Positions 1-8,488 of a stretch of DNA of 38,473 bases are shown here, in pieces. The stretch is from an uncultured Lachnospiraceae bacterium. Its GTDB lineage: Bacteria > Bacillota > Clostridia > Lachnospirales > Lachnospiraceae. The position numbers and the translations under genes are program-made. A model generated the notes under the pieces. The model did not search any database. It saw nothing but the letters and a program-made list of their open reading frames with translations, and had not been told where the DNA came from. The DNA is taken from contig CACZIO010000029.1 of assembly GCA_902781215.1 (NCBI GenBank), positions 1 to 38,473 of the forward strand, given 5' to 3'. Positions within the stretch are counted from its first letter, which is position 1. Every line of letters begins with the position of its first letter.

Positions 1-1
1 G

Positions 2-1072
2 GCGATCCTGAATATCGGCGCCAAGTCCGATGGTATCCTTACCAGGAATGAGTACACGAACGATCATTCTGTTGATCTCACAGAAGTCCTGCACGTAGGA
101 GACAAGCTGGAAGTCAAGATCCTGAAGGTGAATGACGGTGACGGCCAGGTCGTCCTTTCCTACAAGCGCCTCGCAGCAGACCGCGGCAACAAGCGGATCG
201 AAGAGGCCTACAACAATCACGAAGTCCTCAAAGCCAAGGTTACGCAGGTCCTTTCCGGCGGCCTGAGCGTTGTTGTCGAGGAAGTCAGGGTCTTCATTCC
301 CGCAAGCCTTGTATCCGACACCTATGAGAGAGACCTGAGCAAGTACCTCGATCAGGAAATCGAATTCGTGATCACCGAGTACAATCCGCACAGGCGCAGA
401 TATATCGGCGACCGCAAGCAGCTCCTTGTTGAGAAGCGCAAAGAGATGCAGCGCAAGCTTTTCGAGACCATCCATCCCGGCGATACAGTCGAGGGTACTG
501 TCAAGAACATCACCGATTTCGGTGCTTTCATCGACCTGGGCGGCGCAGACGGACTGCTGCACATCTCCGAGATGAGCTGGGGCCGCGTCGAGAATCCCAA
601 GAAGGTCTTCAAGGTTGGCGAGCAGCTCCGCGTCCTGATCAAGGACATCCAGGGCACCAAGATCGCTCTTTCCCTGAAGTTCCCCGAGGAGAATCCCTGG
701 GTTGGCGCTGCTGAGAAGTATGCTGCCGGCACGATCGTTACCGGCCGTGTTGCCAGAATGACTGACTTCGGCGCTTTCGTAGAGCTTGAGCCCGGCATCG
801 ACGCCCTGCTTCATGTCTCCCAGATCGCCCGCGAGCACATCGACAAGCCTTCAGATGTCCTCAAGACCGGTCAGGAAGTCACCGCCAAGATCGTGGACTT
901 CAACGAAGACAGCAACAAGATCAGCCTGAGCGTCAAGCAGCTCCTCATCGACAAGGAGCGCGAGAGACGTGCCGCTGAGCGCGCAAACGCGGATGCGGAT
1001 GTCGTGTCTGTTGATGTCGATGCTTTCGTCAATGCACAGAGAGCAAAGGAAGAGGCTGAGGGCGAGGAATAA
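2..1072 (+). CDS. rpsA: 30S ribosomal protein S1 (RpsA), 5'-truncated
   Basis: The window opens inside this gene; the reading frame is open from base 2, leaving about 356 C-terminal residues. S1 repeats bind single-stranded mRNA and help place it on the 30S subunit. A partial S1 repeat (ending near residue 50) is followed by three complete repeats at about 74-141, 160-226 and 243-310. The last two carry the typical ITDFGAF / MTDFGAF cores and GLLHISE / ALLHVSQ strands. The tail is charged and Glu-rich. In many Clostridia S1 is fused to IspH, which cannot be judged here because the 5' end is missing. A strong terminator follows the stop. The family assignment is secure. Confidence 0.93.
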   Translation, partial: AILNIGAKSDGILTRNEYTNDHSVDLTEVLHVGDKLEVKILKVNDGDGQVVLSYKRLAADRGNKRIEEAYNNHEVLKAKVTQVLSGGLSVVVEEVRVFIPASLVSDTYERDLSKYLDQEIEFVITEYNPHRRRYIGDRKQLLVEKRKEMQRKLFETIHPGDTVEGTVKNITDFGAFIDLGGADGLLHISEMSWGRVENPKKVFKVGEQLRVLIKDIQGTKIALSLKFPEENPWVGAAEKYAAGTIVTGRVARMTDFGAFVELEPGIDALLHVSQIAREHIDKPSDVLKTGQEVTAKIVDFNEDSNKISLSVKQLLIDKERERRAAERANADADVVSVDVDAFVNAQRAKEEAEGEE

Positions 1073-1188
1073 TTCGCTGTACAGGCTTCTGACGGACGTA
1101 GATTCGTAATACGAGTGAGATGAAATCAAGGCTGCGGCAGCCGCAGCTGACCCCGCTCCGTATCATGCGAATATGGTTCTGAATTTTC

Positions 1189-1226
1189 GGGGCCGGAATC
1201 CAGGCGGGTTCCGGTCCCTTTTTTCT
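1189..1226 (+). terminator. Intrinsic terminator of rpsA
   Basis: A 13-bp stem (1189-1201 with 1206-1218, two G-T pairs) with a 4-nt loop is followed directly by a T-run. It ends S1 transcription. It also rules out a start at 1173 for the next gene, since that ATG lies before the hairpin. Confidence 0.9.
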
Positions 1227-1244
1227 ATACGAATGGGAATTGCC

Positions 1245-2396
1245 ATGGATTTACAGAAGATACCTGTCTTTGTGGAGGACATGGAAGGGCTCTGTGCCAG
1301 TCCCCTGCTGGCGGAATTATGTGGAAAAACTGTCCTCGTCACGGGAGCCACCGGCCTGATCGGCCAGACGCTGGTCTCCGCTTTGCTCCGCTGCAGGAAG
1401 CCGGCCGGTGAGGCCGGGATCATTCGGGATCCGCAGGCGGAAGCGGGGGAGCCCGAAGCATCGCGGGATACGCGGCAGCTGCCTGACGACAGGATCCGGG
1501 TCATCGCCTGTGTGCGCGATGAGGAAAAGGCGCGCAGGATGTTCGGCGGGATCGACGCCGGCAACCTCGACCTTCTGGTCGCGGATATCACGGACCTGCC
1601 TGCGGAGAAGCTGCCGCAGCGGGTCGACTATATGATCCACGCCGCCAGCCAGACATCCAGCCGGGCCTTTATCGACCAGCCAGTCGAGACCATCTTCACG
1701 GCGGTCGACGGCACCAGGCGGGCGCTTGAATTCGCTCGCGTCAACAAAGTGCGGGCCTTTCTGTATCTCTCTACCATGGAGGTCTACGGAACGCCGGCAG
1801 ATGATCACAAGATCGATGAAAAACACGGGACCAACCTGGATACCATGCAGCCCAGGAGCTGCTACCCGGAGTCCAAGCGGCTCTGTGAGATGCTGTGCAC
1901 CAGCTGGCAGAAGGAGTACGGCGTGCCCGTCAGGGTCATGCGGCTGACCCAGACCTTCGGTCCGGGCGTCAAATATGACGACGGACGTGTCTTTGCGGAG
2001 TTTGCCCGCTGCGCCCTGGAGGGCCGGGACATTGTCCTCAAGACCGCGGGACTGACCTGCCGGAACTACCTGTATACGGCGGATGCCGTGTCTGCCATGC
2101 TGACGGTCCTGCTGCGCGGGGAAGACGGAGAGGCCTACAATGCCGCAAACGAGGCGACCTACTGCAGCATCCGGCAGATGGCGGAGCTGGTGGCATCGGA
2201 ATGCGCCGGCGGCAGGATCGGGGTCCGGATCGAGGCGGAGGAGGATCCCTCCAGCCTGGGTTACGCGCCGACCCTGCACATGAACCTGGATACGACAAAG
2301 CTGCAGGCGCTCGGCTGGCAGCCGGTCTGCGGGCTGGCGGAGGCCTACCGGCGCATGATGGAAGCTATGAAGATGCAGGGCCCGGCAGTTCCTTAA
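1245..2396 (+). CDS. NAD-dependent epimerase/dehydratase (extended SDR family)
   Basis: A 383-residue extended short-chain dehydrogenase, the family that epimerises, dehydrates or reduces nucleotide-activated sugars. The Rossmann motif GATGLIG lies at residues 34-40, and the catalytic Tyr-x-x-x-Lys is Y207/K211 in CYPESK. A C-terminal LDTTKLQALGW segment is typical of the substrate-binding part. The start at 1245 was chosen because the terminator at 1189-1226 excludes 1173; an ATG at 1233 is an alternative, and neither has a strong ribosome binding site. It is followed closely by a TarI-like cytidylyltransferase and a GT2, so it probably modifies a CDP-linked sugar or polyol for a surface glycan. 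The exact substrate is unknown. Confidence 0.82.
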   Translation: MDLQKIPVFVEDMEGLCASPLLAELCGKTVLVTGATGLIGQTLVSALLRCRKPAGEAGIIRDPQAEAGEPEASRDTRQLPDDRIRVIACVRDEEKARRMFGGIDAGNLDLLVADITDLPAEKLPQRVDYMIHAASQTSSRAFIDQPVETIFTAVDGTRRALEFARVNKVRAFLYLSTMEVYGTPADDHKIDEKHGTNLDTMQPRSCYPESKRLCEMLCTSWQKEYGVPVRVMRLTQTFGPGVKYDDGRVFAEFARCALEGRDIVLKTAGLTCRNYLYTADAVSAMLTVLLRGEDGEAYNAANEATYCSIRQMAELVASECAGGRIGVRIEAEEDPSSLGYAPTLHMNLDTTKLQALGWQPVCGLAEAYRRMMEAMKMQGPAVP

Positions 2397-2450
2397 GCGG
2401 GCCGGGATGCATCGGGATCAGGAAAAAGAGGAGAAAGAGGAGAAAGAATC

Positions 2451-3167
2451 ATGAATCTGGCAGTGATTTTTGCGGGCGGATCTGGAAAAAGAATGCATGC
2501 CAAGGACAGGCCCAAGCAGTTCCTGTTCGTCCACGGCAAGCCGATCATTGTCCACACCATCGAGATCTTTAACAGCCATCCGGAGATCGACGGGATCGTT
2601 GTCGTCTGCATCGAGGACTGGATCCCCTATATGAAGGAGCTGCAGTACACCTACCGCCTGGACAAGATCGCCTCGATCGTGCCCGGCGGTGAGACGGGTC
2701 AGATGTCGATCTACAACGGCCTGGCGGAGGCGGCGCGCATCTATGGCCGCAAGGACAACATCGTCCTCATCCACGACGGTGTCCGCCCGCTGATCGATGC
2801 CGACCTGATCACGGCCAATCTGCGCTCCGTGGAGAAGCACGGCACCAGCATCAGCTGCGGACCTGTGAGCGAGACGGTCGTCCTGATCGGAGGCTCGGAG
2901 CATGTCGAACAGGTCGTCAACCGGGACAACTCGCGTGTCGCCAAGGCGCCGCAGGGCTACTGGCTGGATGACGTTCTGTCTGTCGAGGAACAGTCGATCC
3001 GGGACGGCCTGACCAATATGATCGACACCTGTACACTGATGCGGCACTACGGGCGGGAACTCTCGATCGTCGACTGCCGGGCGGACAACGTCAAGATCAC
3101 GACACCCGAGGACTTCTTCATGTTCCGCGCTGTGGCGGACGCCAGGGAGAACGAACAGCTGGGTTGA
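2451..3167 (+). CDS. IspD/TarI-family cytidylyltransferase
   Basis: A 238-residue GT-A-like nucleotidyltransferase. The nucleotide-binding loop AGGSGKRM is at residues 8-15, followed by the RPKQF motif. Further landmarks are HDGVRPLID near residue 107, KAPQGYW near 165 and the VKITTPED signature near 220. Family members make CDP-methylerythritol (IspD) or CDP-ribitol (TarI) from CTP. Context (epimerase 54 bp upstream, GT2 downstream) favours a TarI-like role in supplying a CDP-activated alditol for a surface polymer over the isoprenoid role, but the sequence alone does not settle it. A purine-rich ribosome binding site (repeated GAGGAGAAA) precedes the ATG. Confidence 0.8.
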   Translation: MNLAVIFAGGSGKRMHAKDRPKQFLFVHGKPIIVHTIEIFNSHPEIDGIVVVCIEDWIPYMKELQYTYRLDKIASIVPGGETGQMSIYNGLAEAARIYGRKDNIVLIHDGVRPLIDADLITANLRSVEKHGTSISCGPVSETVVLIGGSEHVEQVVNRDNSRVAKAPQGYWLDDVLSVEEQSIRDGLTNMIDTCTLMRHYGRELSIVDCRADNVKITTPEDFFMFRAVADARENEQLG

Positions 3168-3318
3168 GCCCGCGGATTTCCCGGGGCCGGCAGGCCTGTC
3201 TGTTCTGAACAGTCGCGGTTTCATAAAGAATCTGTTTCATCATGACGCTGTGTCCTCACTACCCTGTACGGGCAGCCTTTTCTGACAGCAGCACGGAACA
3301 TCTTCGCAAGAGGTAAAC

Positions 3319-4311
3319 ATGGAAAAAATACTGAGTGTATCGATCGCTTCCTACAATGTAGAAAAGTTCATCCGCAAGTCACTGGATTCCTGCTGTGTGC
3401 CGGAGATCATGGACCGGCTGGAGGTCCTCATCGTCAACGACGGGTCGACCGACGGCACGCTGGAGATCGCGCGCGAATATGAGAGCAGATATCCGGACAC
3501 CTTCCGTGTGATCGACAAGGAAAACGGCGGGTACGGATCCACGGTGAACGCCTCAATCCGGGCGGCGGCCGGAAAATATTTCCGCCTGCTGGACGGCGAT
3601 GACTGGTTCGACGCGGAAGGCCTCCAAAAACTGATCGAGGAGCTCGAAGAAGCGGAAGAGGATATGATCATCGCGCAGTTCAAGCGCGTCTTCGAGGAGG
3701 ACGGGCACGAGGAGCTGCGTGACGAGGCAAAGGATATCGACGGGAAAGTGATGCGTTTCGAGGAGCTGGGAGACCACGACTGGTTCACCATGCATGCCAT
3801 CGTCTACCGGACGAAGATCCTGCAGGACCACGGCGTCCGCCTGACCGAGCACTGCTTCTATACCGACCAGGAATACGACCTGCTGCCGCTCCCCTGGGTG
3901 GAGACCGTGCGGATCTTCCCGCACGTGGTCTACTGTTACCGGATCGGGCGGGGAGAGCAGAGCGTCAGCCTGGAAGGCCTGGAGAAGCACTACAATGACC
4001 AGACCATCGTCCTGAAGCGGCTGTATTCGGTCTACCCGGATGTCGGCCTGAAAAAGACGGCGAAGGACAGGTATATCTTCAACTACTTCCTGCTGCGGAC
4101 CTTTATGCAGATCAGGGTTCTGCTCATGATCTCCAAATCCCCGCTGCACAAGCAGGAACTCAAAAACTTCATCGGTTTCCTGAAGAGGGAACAGCCCCTG
4201 ATCTATAAGGAGTACCGCCGCACCAGCAAGGTCCTGAACATCCTGCTGCTGACAAGGTACGGCGCCTACGGATTCCTCCATGACCGGCTCCGCAGGGACT
4301 ACCGCTTTTAA
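3319..4311 (+). CDS. Glycosyltransferase family 2
   Basis: A 330-residue cytosolic GT-A glycosyltransferase. The N-terminal strand VSIASYNVEKF, then VNDGSTDGT near residue 40, and the metal-binding D92-G-D94-D95 motif in LLDGDDWFD are classic GT2 features. The C-terminal ~130 residues have no obvious membrane span but contain amphipathic and basic stretches (ending RLRRDYRF) that could contact the membrane. The ribosome binding site AGAGG lies 5-6 nt before the ATG. It is separated by 151 bp from the cytidylyltransferase and probably belongs to the same glycan-synthesis group. Donor and acceptor are unknown. Confidence 0.85.
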   Translation: MEKILSVSIASYNVEKFIRKSLDSCCVPEIMDRLEVLIVNDGSTDGTLEIAREYESRYPDTFRVIDKENGGYGSTVNASIRAAAGKYFRLLDGDDWFDAEGLQKLIEELEEAEEDMIIAQFKRVFEEDGHEELRDEAKDIDGKVMRFEELGDHDWFTMHAIVYRTKILQDHGVRLTEHCFYTDQEYDLLPLPWVETVRIFPHVVYCYRIGRGEQSVSLEGLEKHYNDQTIVLKRLYSVYPDVGLKKTAKDRYIFNYFLLRTFMQIRVLLMISKSPLHKQELKNFIGFLKREQPLIYKEYRRTSKVLNILLLTRYGAYGFLHDRLRRDYRF

Positions 4312-4412
4312 AATCTGACGCAGGCCGTTCTACAGAGACCATCCGGACGCCGGCTGTCCTGCCGGTCAAAACGGAAGAATAATAAAGAAGAGGGAAACCG
4401 GAACCCGAAAAA

Positions 4413-4454
4413 CAAAAAAGCAGCCCTGCGGGAGAAATACTCCCGCAGGGCTGC
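4413..4454 (-). terminator. Terminator of the cytidylate-kinase-like gene
   Basis: A perfect 15-bp stem (4420-4434 with 4440-4454) has a 5-nt loop. On the minus strand it is followed by a six-T run (AAAAAA at 4414-4419 on the plus strand). It may also stop plus-strand transcripts leaving the GT2 gene, though it has no T-run on that side. Confidence 0.88.
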
Positions 4455-4546
4455 TGCAGTTAAGACCGATATACGGGTAAATCCGGGCGCTGCACTATCC
4501 GCCGGTCAGACCGGCTGTCCCGTCAGGTGCGCGGAGCGATGTCCGC

Positions 4547-5128
4547 TCAGTCCTGTTTGACGTAATATTCAATCAGATCCACAACCTTGTCGATGCCGAT
4601 CGCGCTGTTGATGCAGGCATCATAATTCTTATAATCGCCGAAGCGATAGCTGGTGAAGTGGTTGTAGTAGTCTCTGCGCTCTTCATCTTTGCGCTTGATC
4701 ATGTTGGGATAGGCCGCCAGGTCGTCGCCGTAGACTTCCTTTGCGCGTTTTGCGCGCAGCTCCTTCGGGGCATAGATGAAGAATTTCTTGAGGTTCTCGC
4801 GGTCCTTCAGGATGTAGTCGCCGCAGCTGCCTACGATGACGCAGCTGCCCTTGTCCGCAAGTTCATTGAGGACTTTCCTTCTGGCACTGAAGATCCTGTC
4901 CGGAATCGGAATGATGCCGCGCGCGGCATTGATGCCGTAGAAGAAGCCGGAGACTTCTTTTTCAGCCCAGTTGTGGATCGTCTCCTCGCTCAGGCCGCTC
5001 TCCTTGGCCAGCATGGTGATGATCTCCTTGTCGTAGAAATCGATCCCCAGCCTCTCGGCCAGCTTTTTACCGATCTCACGCCCGCCGGAACCATACTCTC
5101 TACTGATTGTAATGATAATGTTCGCCAT
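4547..5128 (-). CDS. Cytidylate-kinase-like P-loop protein
   Basis: A 193-residue protein of the cytidylate-kinase-like (AAA_26-type) family, common in Clostridia. The N-terminus ISREYGSGGREIGKKLAERLG carries a Gly-rich phosphate-binding loop (residues ~14-21) in which the usual GKS/T is replaced by GGREIG. DFYDKEII follows, as in relatives. The middle holds a VIVGSCGDYIL strand and the Arg/Lys-rich ELRAKRAKEV lid-like helix. True Cmk phosphorylates CMP/dCMP; the substrate of this diverged branch is not established, so no gene symbol is given. Ribosome binding site GGGGAGG lies 7-8 nt before the ATG. It has its own TTGACA/TAGAAT promoter, a ~160-nt leader and a terminator, so it is monocistronic. 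Confidence 0.82.
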   Translation of the reverse strand: MANIIITISREYGSGGREIGKKLAERLGIDFYDKEIITMLAKESGLSEETIHNWAEKEVSGFFYGINAARGIIPIPDRIFSARRKVLNELADKGSCVIVGSCGDYILKDRENLKKFFIYAPKELRAKRAKEVYGDDLAAYPNMIKRKDEERRDYYNHFTSYRFGDYKNYDACINSAIGIDKVVDLIEYYVKQD

Positions 5129-5201
5129 GATATTACCTCCCCATCATCGGACCGCCCTTGCTGTTCTGCAGGGCTTCTGAGTCCACGCTGCATGTGCCAT
5201 A

Positions 5202-5275
5202 AATCAGGCTTATAAGCATTTTCATGGAAACGAACCACACATATTTTCCCTAAGCATCAGATATTCAGCCTGATT
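5202..5275 (-). other. Possible structured 5' leader element
   Basis: Inside the ~160-nt leader of the cytidylate-kinase-like gene, AATCAGGCT and AGCCTGATT (5267-5275 and 5202-5210) form a perfect 9-bp closing stem around ~56 nt. The enclosed part holds a smaller GGAAA/TTTCC pairing. This resembles the closing-stem layout of cis-regulatory RNAs, but it matches no riboswitch class I recognise. Confidence 0.35.
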
Positions 5276-5297
5276 AAATACCTGTTTACTTAGTTAT

Positions 5298-5326
5298 ATT
5301 CTACAATAATGGCATAAAGCTGTCAA
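5298..5326 (-). promoter_or_regulatory. Sigma-A promoter of the cytidylate-kinase-like gene
   Basis: On the minus strand a consensus -35 TTGACA (5321-5326) and -10 TAGAAT (5298-5303) are separated by exactly 17 bp. Transcription would start near 5291. The rest of the 5129-5456 gap holds the leader of this gene on one side and no recognisable gene on the other. Confidence 0.8.
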
Positions 5327-5456
5327 ATATTTTGGGATAATTGCACAGTATACACAGATTATTTTGTCTTATACAGCCCCCGGCTCAAACATCGAGGTCT
5401 TTTTTGCGGCTTTATCACTGCTTTCTGCGCGGAACCTGTCCGGACAGAGGAGGGGG

Positions 5457-6602
5457 TCATTGTGCAGGCGCCTTCGCCTTCCGCGGCGCCTTCTGCGGGA
5501 AGAGGATGTGATGGAGGACGTAGGCGGCGTAATCCGAGAGGGCGTCCCGGTCCTTTTTCATATCGTCGGAGAGTTCGAAAAAGATGTCGCTGTCCTCGAA
5601 GCGCCGCTTGAAAAAGGGCGTCCGGTAGAGACTCCACTGGGGCAGATAGGAGGCAGTCTTGCGGGTGTAGCAGGTCTGCGGCTTGGCCTGGACCCGGTGG
5701 TCAGGCTCCACGTAGGTGGCGATGTATTTGTGGACGGCCATGTCTTCCCGGGGAAGGTAGTAGTAATCCTTGTAGTTGGCGTAAAAGTATTTCATCTCCT
5801 CGGTGAAGAGCGGGATCTTGAGGATGCCGCTGTCCTTTTCGATCTTGAGATAGCAGTGGTCCGCGCCGGCGTAGATCCGCACCGGCAGGGCGAGGTCCAT
5901 GCGGAAGCGGACCAGGAGCTCCTCGGCCTGTTTCCCTTCATAGTCCCGGAAATAGTTGGCCTGCGCCTGCGTGACAGTCAGCTGCATGTCCTCCAGCCGG
6001 GCAAAGGCGGAGAGGGGCAGGAGACGGATGAGCCCGGTGACATTGGCCTCGTTGTGGGAGACCAGCCGGTCCAGCATGGCGGAGGAGGGCAGCAGCAGAT
6101 ATTTTTTATAGGCTTCGATCATGGCCTTGCCGTCGGCGTCCTCCGTGCGGCCGGTCTGCATGGTCTGCTCAAGCGTCTGCTGACGGTAGTCGGGAAGCCC
6201 CAGCAGGTGGCGGTAGGGGGCGATGTAACCGTACAGATCGATGGACTCCATGGAGAGGAAAGCGGCGCTGTCCTGCAAAAGACCGTGGTGTTCGGCGCGG
6301 GCGCGCAGAAAGGGGAGATCAAAGCGGTTGCCGTTGTAATTGATGATGTAATGATACCTGCTGCAGAAGATCAGAAAGGATGAGAGAAGGGTCTTTTCGT
6401 CCAGTCCCGTATCATCGAACCACTGGGTCATCTGCCAGCCGTCAGGCTGCAGGCAGATACAGCCGATGAGATAGACGGCGCTGTTCGCCCGGCTGATCCC
6501 GGTGGTCTCGATATCCAGGAACAGCACCTCCTGTGCATCCGCCGGAATGTCCGGCAGGGAGAAAGCGGTGCTCTCCTCCAGCATTTTACTGATAATACGC
6601 AT
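5457..6602 (-). CDS. Ribonuclease H-like (YprB-type) 3'-5' exonuclease-family protein
   Basis: A 381-residue protein of the YprB/RNase_H_2-like group. The DEDD exonuclease motif I is intact as LDIETTG (D30, E32), and a motif II-like YNGNRFDLPFL lies near residues 90-100. At the motif III position, where relatives usually read HN-x-x-D, this protein has HNEAN with Asn187, so the last metal-ligand Asp may be missing. The C-terminal half is unassigned and ends in a basic KAPRKAKAP tail. The start at 6602 was chosen over 6629 because AGGAGG sits 8 nt upstream. Biochemical role in these bacteria is unknown, with nucleic-acid processing inferred from the fold. Confidence 0.75.
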   Translation of the reverse strand: MRIISKMLEESTAFSLPDIPADAQEVLFLDIETTGISRANSAVYLIGCICLQPDGWQMTQWFDDTGLDEKTLLSSFLIFCSRYHYIINYNGNRFDLPFLRARAEHHGLLQDSAAFLSMESIDLYGYIAPYRHLLGLPDYRQQTLEQTMQTGRTEDADGKAMIEAYKKYLLLPSSAMLDRLVSHNEANVTGLIRLLPLSAFARLEDMQLTVTQAQANYFRDYEGKQAEELLVRFRMDLALPVRIYAGADHCYLKIEKDSGILKIPLFTEEMKYFYANYKDYYYLPREDMAVHKYIATYVEPDHRVQAKPQTCYTRKTASYLPQWSLYRTPFFKRRFEDSDIFFELSDDMKKDRDALSDYAAYVLHHILFPQKAPRKAKAPAQ

Positions 6603-6742
6603 GAAAAAAACCTCCTGCCAGCATCTCACTTCATTTCCGCTCTGCTTCCGTTTCGCAGCGGGCCGATGTCACGGCATTCGCCGCACACGTTCAGTTTAAC
6701 ACATTTCCCCGGAGAATTCGCCGGGAAATCCGTCTTTATCCT

Positions 6743-6771
6743 TTGTATTACTTACCGAATTGTGATATAGT
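6743..6771 (+). promoter_or_regulatory. Promoter of thrC
   Basis: TTGTAT (6743-6748) and TATAGT (6766-6771) lie 17 bp apart, giving a start near 6778 and a ~220-nt leader before thrC. Confidence 0.6.
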
Positions 6772-6777
6772 TTTACT

Positions 6778-7000
6778 TTGGTTTTGTGTCGGCGTTCACA
6801 CGCGGACCGGGCCTGCCGGCGGCTGGAAGACAGTGACCGCTGGAAGCGGGATGTGCAGCCGGATGACCGCGGCTGCGATCCGGGCCGGGAAGAGCCGGCA
6901 GACTCCCGGCAGGTCTGCCGGTCAGAGCGTTTTCTATAAAAAGAAAGTTCAGAATGAAAACAGTTCAGAATAAGACAGTTCAGGAGAGGGAGGAGCGCAC
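6778..7000 (+). promoter_or_regulatory. Structured leader of thrC
   Basis: This 223-nt untranslated leader contains several hairpins. The best is CCGGCAGAC/GTCTGCCGG (6895-6903 with 6913-6921), followed within 8 nt by a short T-rich stretch, so it could be a weak attenuator. Three GTTCAG repeats (6947, 6963, 6978) lie between that hairpin and the ribosome binding site. No T-box or known threonine-responsive motif is recognisable. Confidence 0.35.
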
Positions 7001-8488
7001 ATGAAGGAAATAATGTATAAGAGCACGCGGTCGGACAGCGCGCCGGTCACCGCATCCAGGGCGATCCTGATGGGGCTGGCGGAGGACGGAGGCCTTTTTG
7101 TCCCCACAGAATTCCCTGTGCTGGACAAGAGTCTTTCCGAGCTTGCGAAGATGGACTATCAGGGTGTGGCGTATGAGGTGATGAAGCTCCTGCTCTCCGA
7201 CTTTACGGAAAAAGAGCTGAAGTCCTGCATCCGCAATGCCTACGGGACCAGCTTTGACACAGAGGAGATCGTGCCCCTGCGCAGGGCGGAGGGCGCCTGG
7301 TATCTGGAGCTTTTCCACGGCCCGACCATCGCCTTCAAGGACATGGCTCTGCAGATCCTCCCGCACCTGATGACGACGGCGGCCCGCAAGAACGGCGAGA
7401 ACAAGGAGATCGTCATCCTGACGGCGACGAGCGGCGATACGGGCAAGGCGGCCATGGCGGGCTTTGCCAATGTGCCCGGCACGCGGATCATGGTCTTTTA
7501 TCCCAAGAACGGCGTCTCCTCCATCCAGGAGAAGCAGATGCTGACCCAGAAGGGTGTCAACACAAGGGTCGTCGGTATCCGCGGCAATTTTGATGACGCG
7601 CAGACGGAGGTCAAGCGGATCTTCAGCGATGAGGCCCTGCGCGCGGAGATGGCGGAGAAGGGATTTGTCTTTTCCTCCGCGAATTCCATCAACATCGGCA
7701 GGCTCGTGCCGCAGATCGTCTACTATGTATATGGATACACACGGCTTCTGGAGAAGGGCGTCGTCCGGGAGGGAGACCCGGTCAACATCGTCGTTCCGAC
7801 CGGCAATTTCGGCAACATCCTCGCGGCCTACTACGGGGCCAGACTCGGCCTGCCTGTCGGCAAGCTGATCTGCGCCTCCAATTCCAACAAGGTCCTCTTT
7901 GACTTTTTCACGACGGGAACCTACGACCGCAACCGCGATTTCATCCTGACATCCTCCCCGTCCATGGACATCCTGGTGTCCAGCAACCTGGAGCGTCTGC
8001 TCTATCACATCAGCGGGGATGACGCCGCGGCGACGGCGGCCCTCATGGAGGACCTGAACACGAAGGGCGTCTACACCATCACGGATCAGATGAAAGAGGG
8101 CCTGGACAAGTTTGCCGGCGGCTATGCCACCGAGGCGCAGACGGCTGAAGCGATCCGCAGGATCTACGACGCGGAGCAGTATGTGATCGACCCGCACACG
8201 GCGGTGGCGGCCCATGTATACGGTGATTACCGGGCACAGAGCGGCGACGGGACAACGGCCCTGATCGCATCGACGGCCAGCCCCTTCAAATTCGAGAACA
8301 GTGTCATGCAGGCGCTGGGTGAGCCGGCCTATCTGCCGGATCTGGAGCTGGCGGACCGCCTGAGTGAGAAGGCGGGCGTCGCGGTGCCGGAGGCGGTCAA
8401 TATCCTGCGCACGGCCCTCATCCGTCACAATATCGTGTGTAACAGAAATGAGATGAAGCAGGAAGTCAGGCGCTTCCTGGAACTGTAA
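7001..8488 (+). CDS. thrC: Threonine synthase
   Basis: A 495-residue PLP enzyme that converts O-phospho-L-homoserine to threonine in the cytosol. The N-terminal YKSTRSDSAPVTASRAILMGLAEDGGLFVP-type region, split here as YKSTRSD and EDGGLFVP, is diagnostic of the ThrC branch. The PLP lysine is K113 in the IAFKDMALQ motif, and the TATSGDTGKAAMAGF phosphate-binding segment and VVPTGNFGNI loop are present. Length fits the family (~470-500). The ribosome binding site GGGAGGAG precedes the ATG by about 5 nt. It is preceded by its own promoter and leader. No other threonine-pathway genes are in the window. Confidence 0.95.
   Translation: MKEIMYKSTRSDSAPVTASRAILMGLAEDGGLFVPTEFPVLDKSLSELAKMDYQGVAYEVMKLLLSDFTEKELKSCIRNAYGTSFDTEEIVPLRRAEGAWYLELFHGPTIAFKDMALQILPHLMTTAARKNGENKEIVILTATSGDTGKAAMAGFANVPGTRIMVFYPKNGVSSIQEKQMLTQKGVNTRVVGIRGNFDDAQTEVKRIFSDEALRAEMAEKGFVFSSANSINIGRLVPQIVYYVYGYTRLLEKGVVREGDPVNIVVPTGNFGNILAAYYGARLGLPVGKLICASNSNKVLFDFFTTGTYDRNRDFILTSSPSMDILVSSNLERLLYHISGDDAAATAALMEDLNTKGVYTITDQMKEGLDKFAGGYATEAQTAEAIRRIYDAEQYVIDPHTAVAAHVYGDYRAQSGDGTTALIASTASPFKFENSVMQALGEPAYLPDLELADRLSEKAGVAVPEAVNILRTALIRHNIVCNRNEMKQEVRRFLEL

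Noticed and set aside
1173-1244. Earlier start for the epimerase gene
   Set aside because: The ATG at 1173 lies upstream of the intrinsic terminator at 1189-1226, and the extra residues are encoded by the terminator hairpin.
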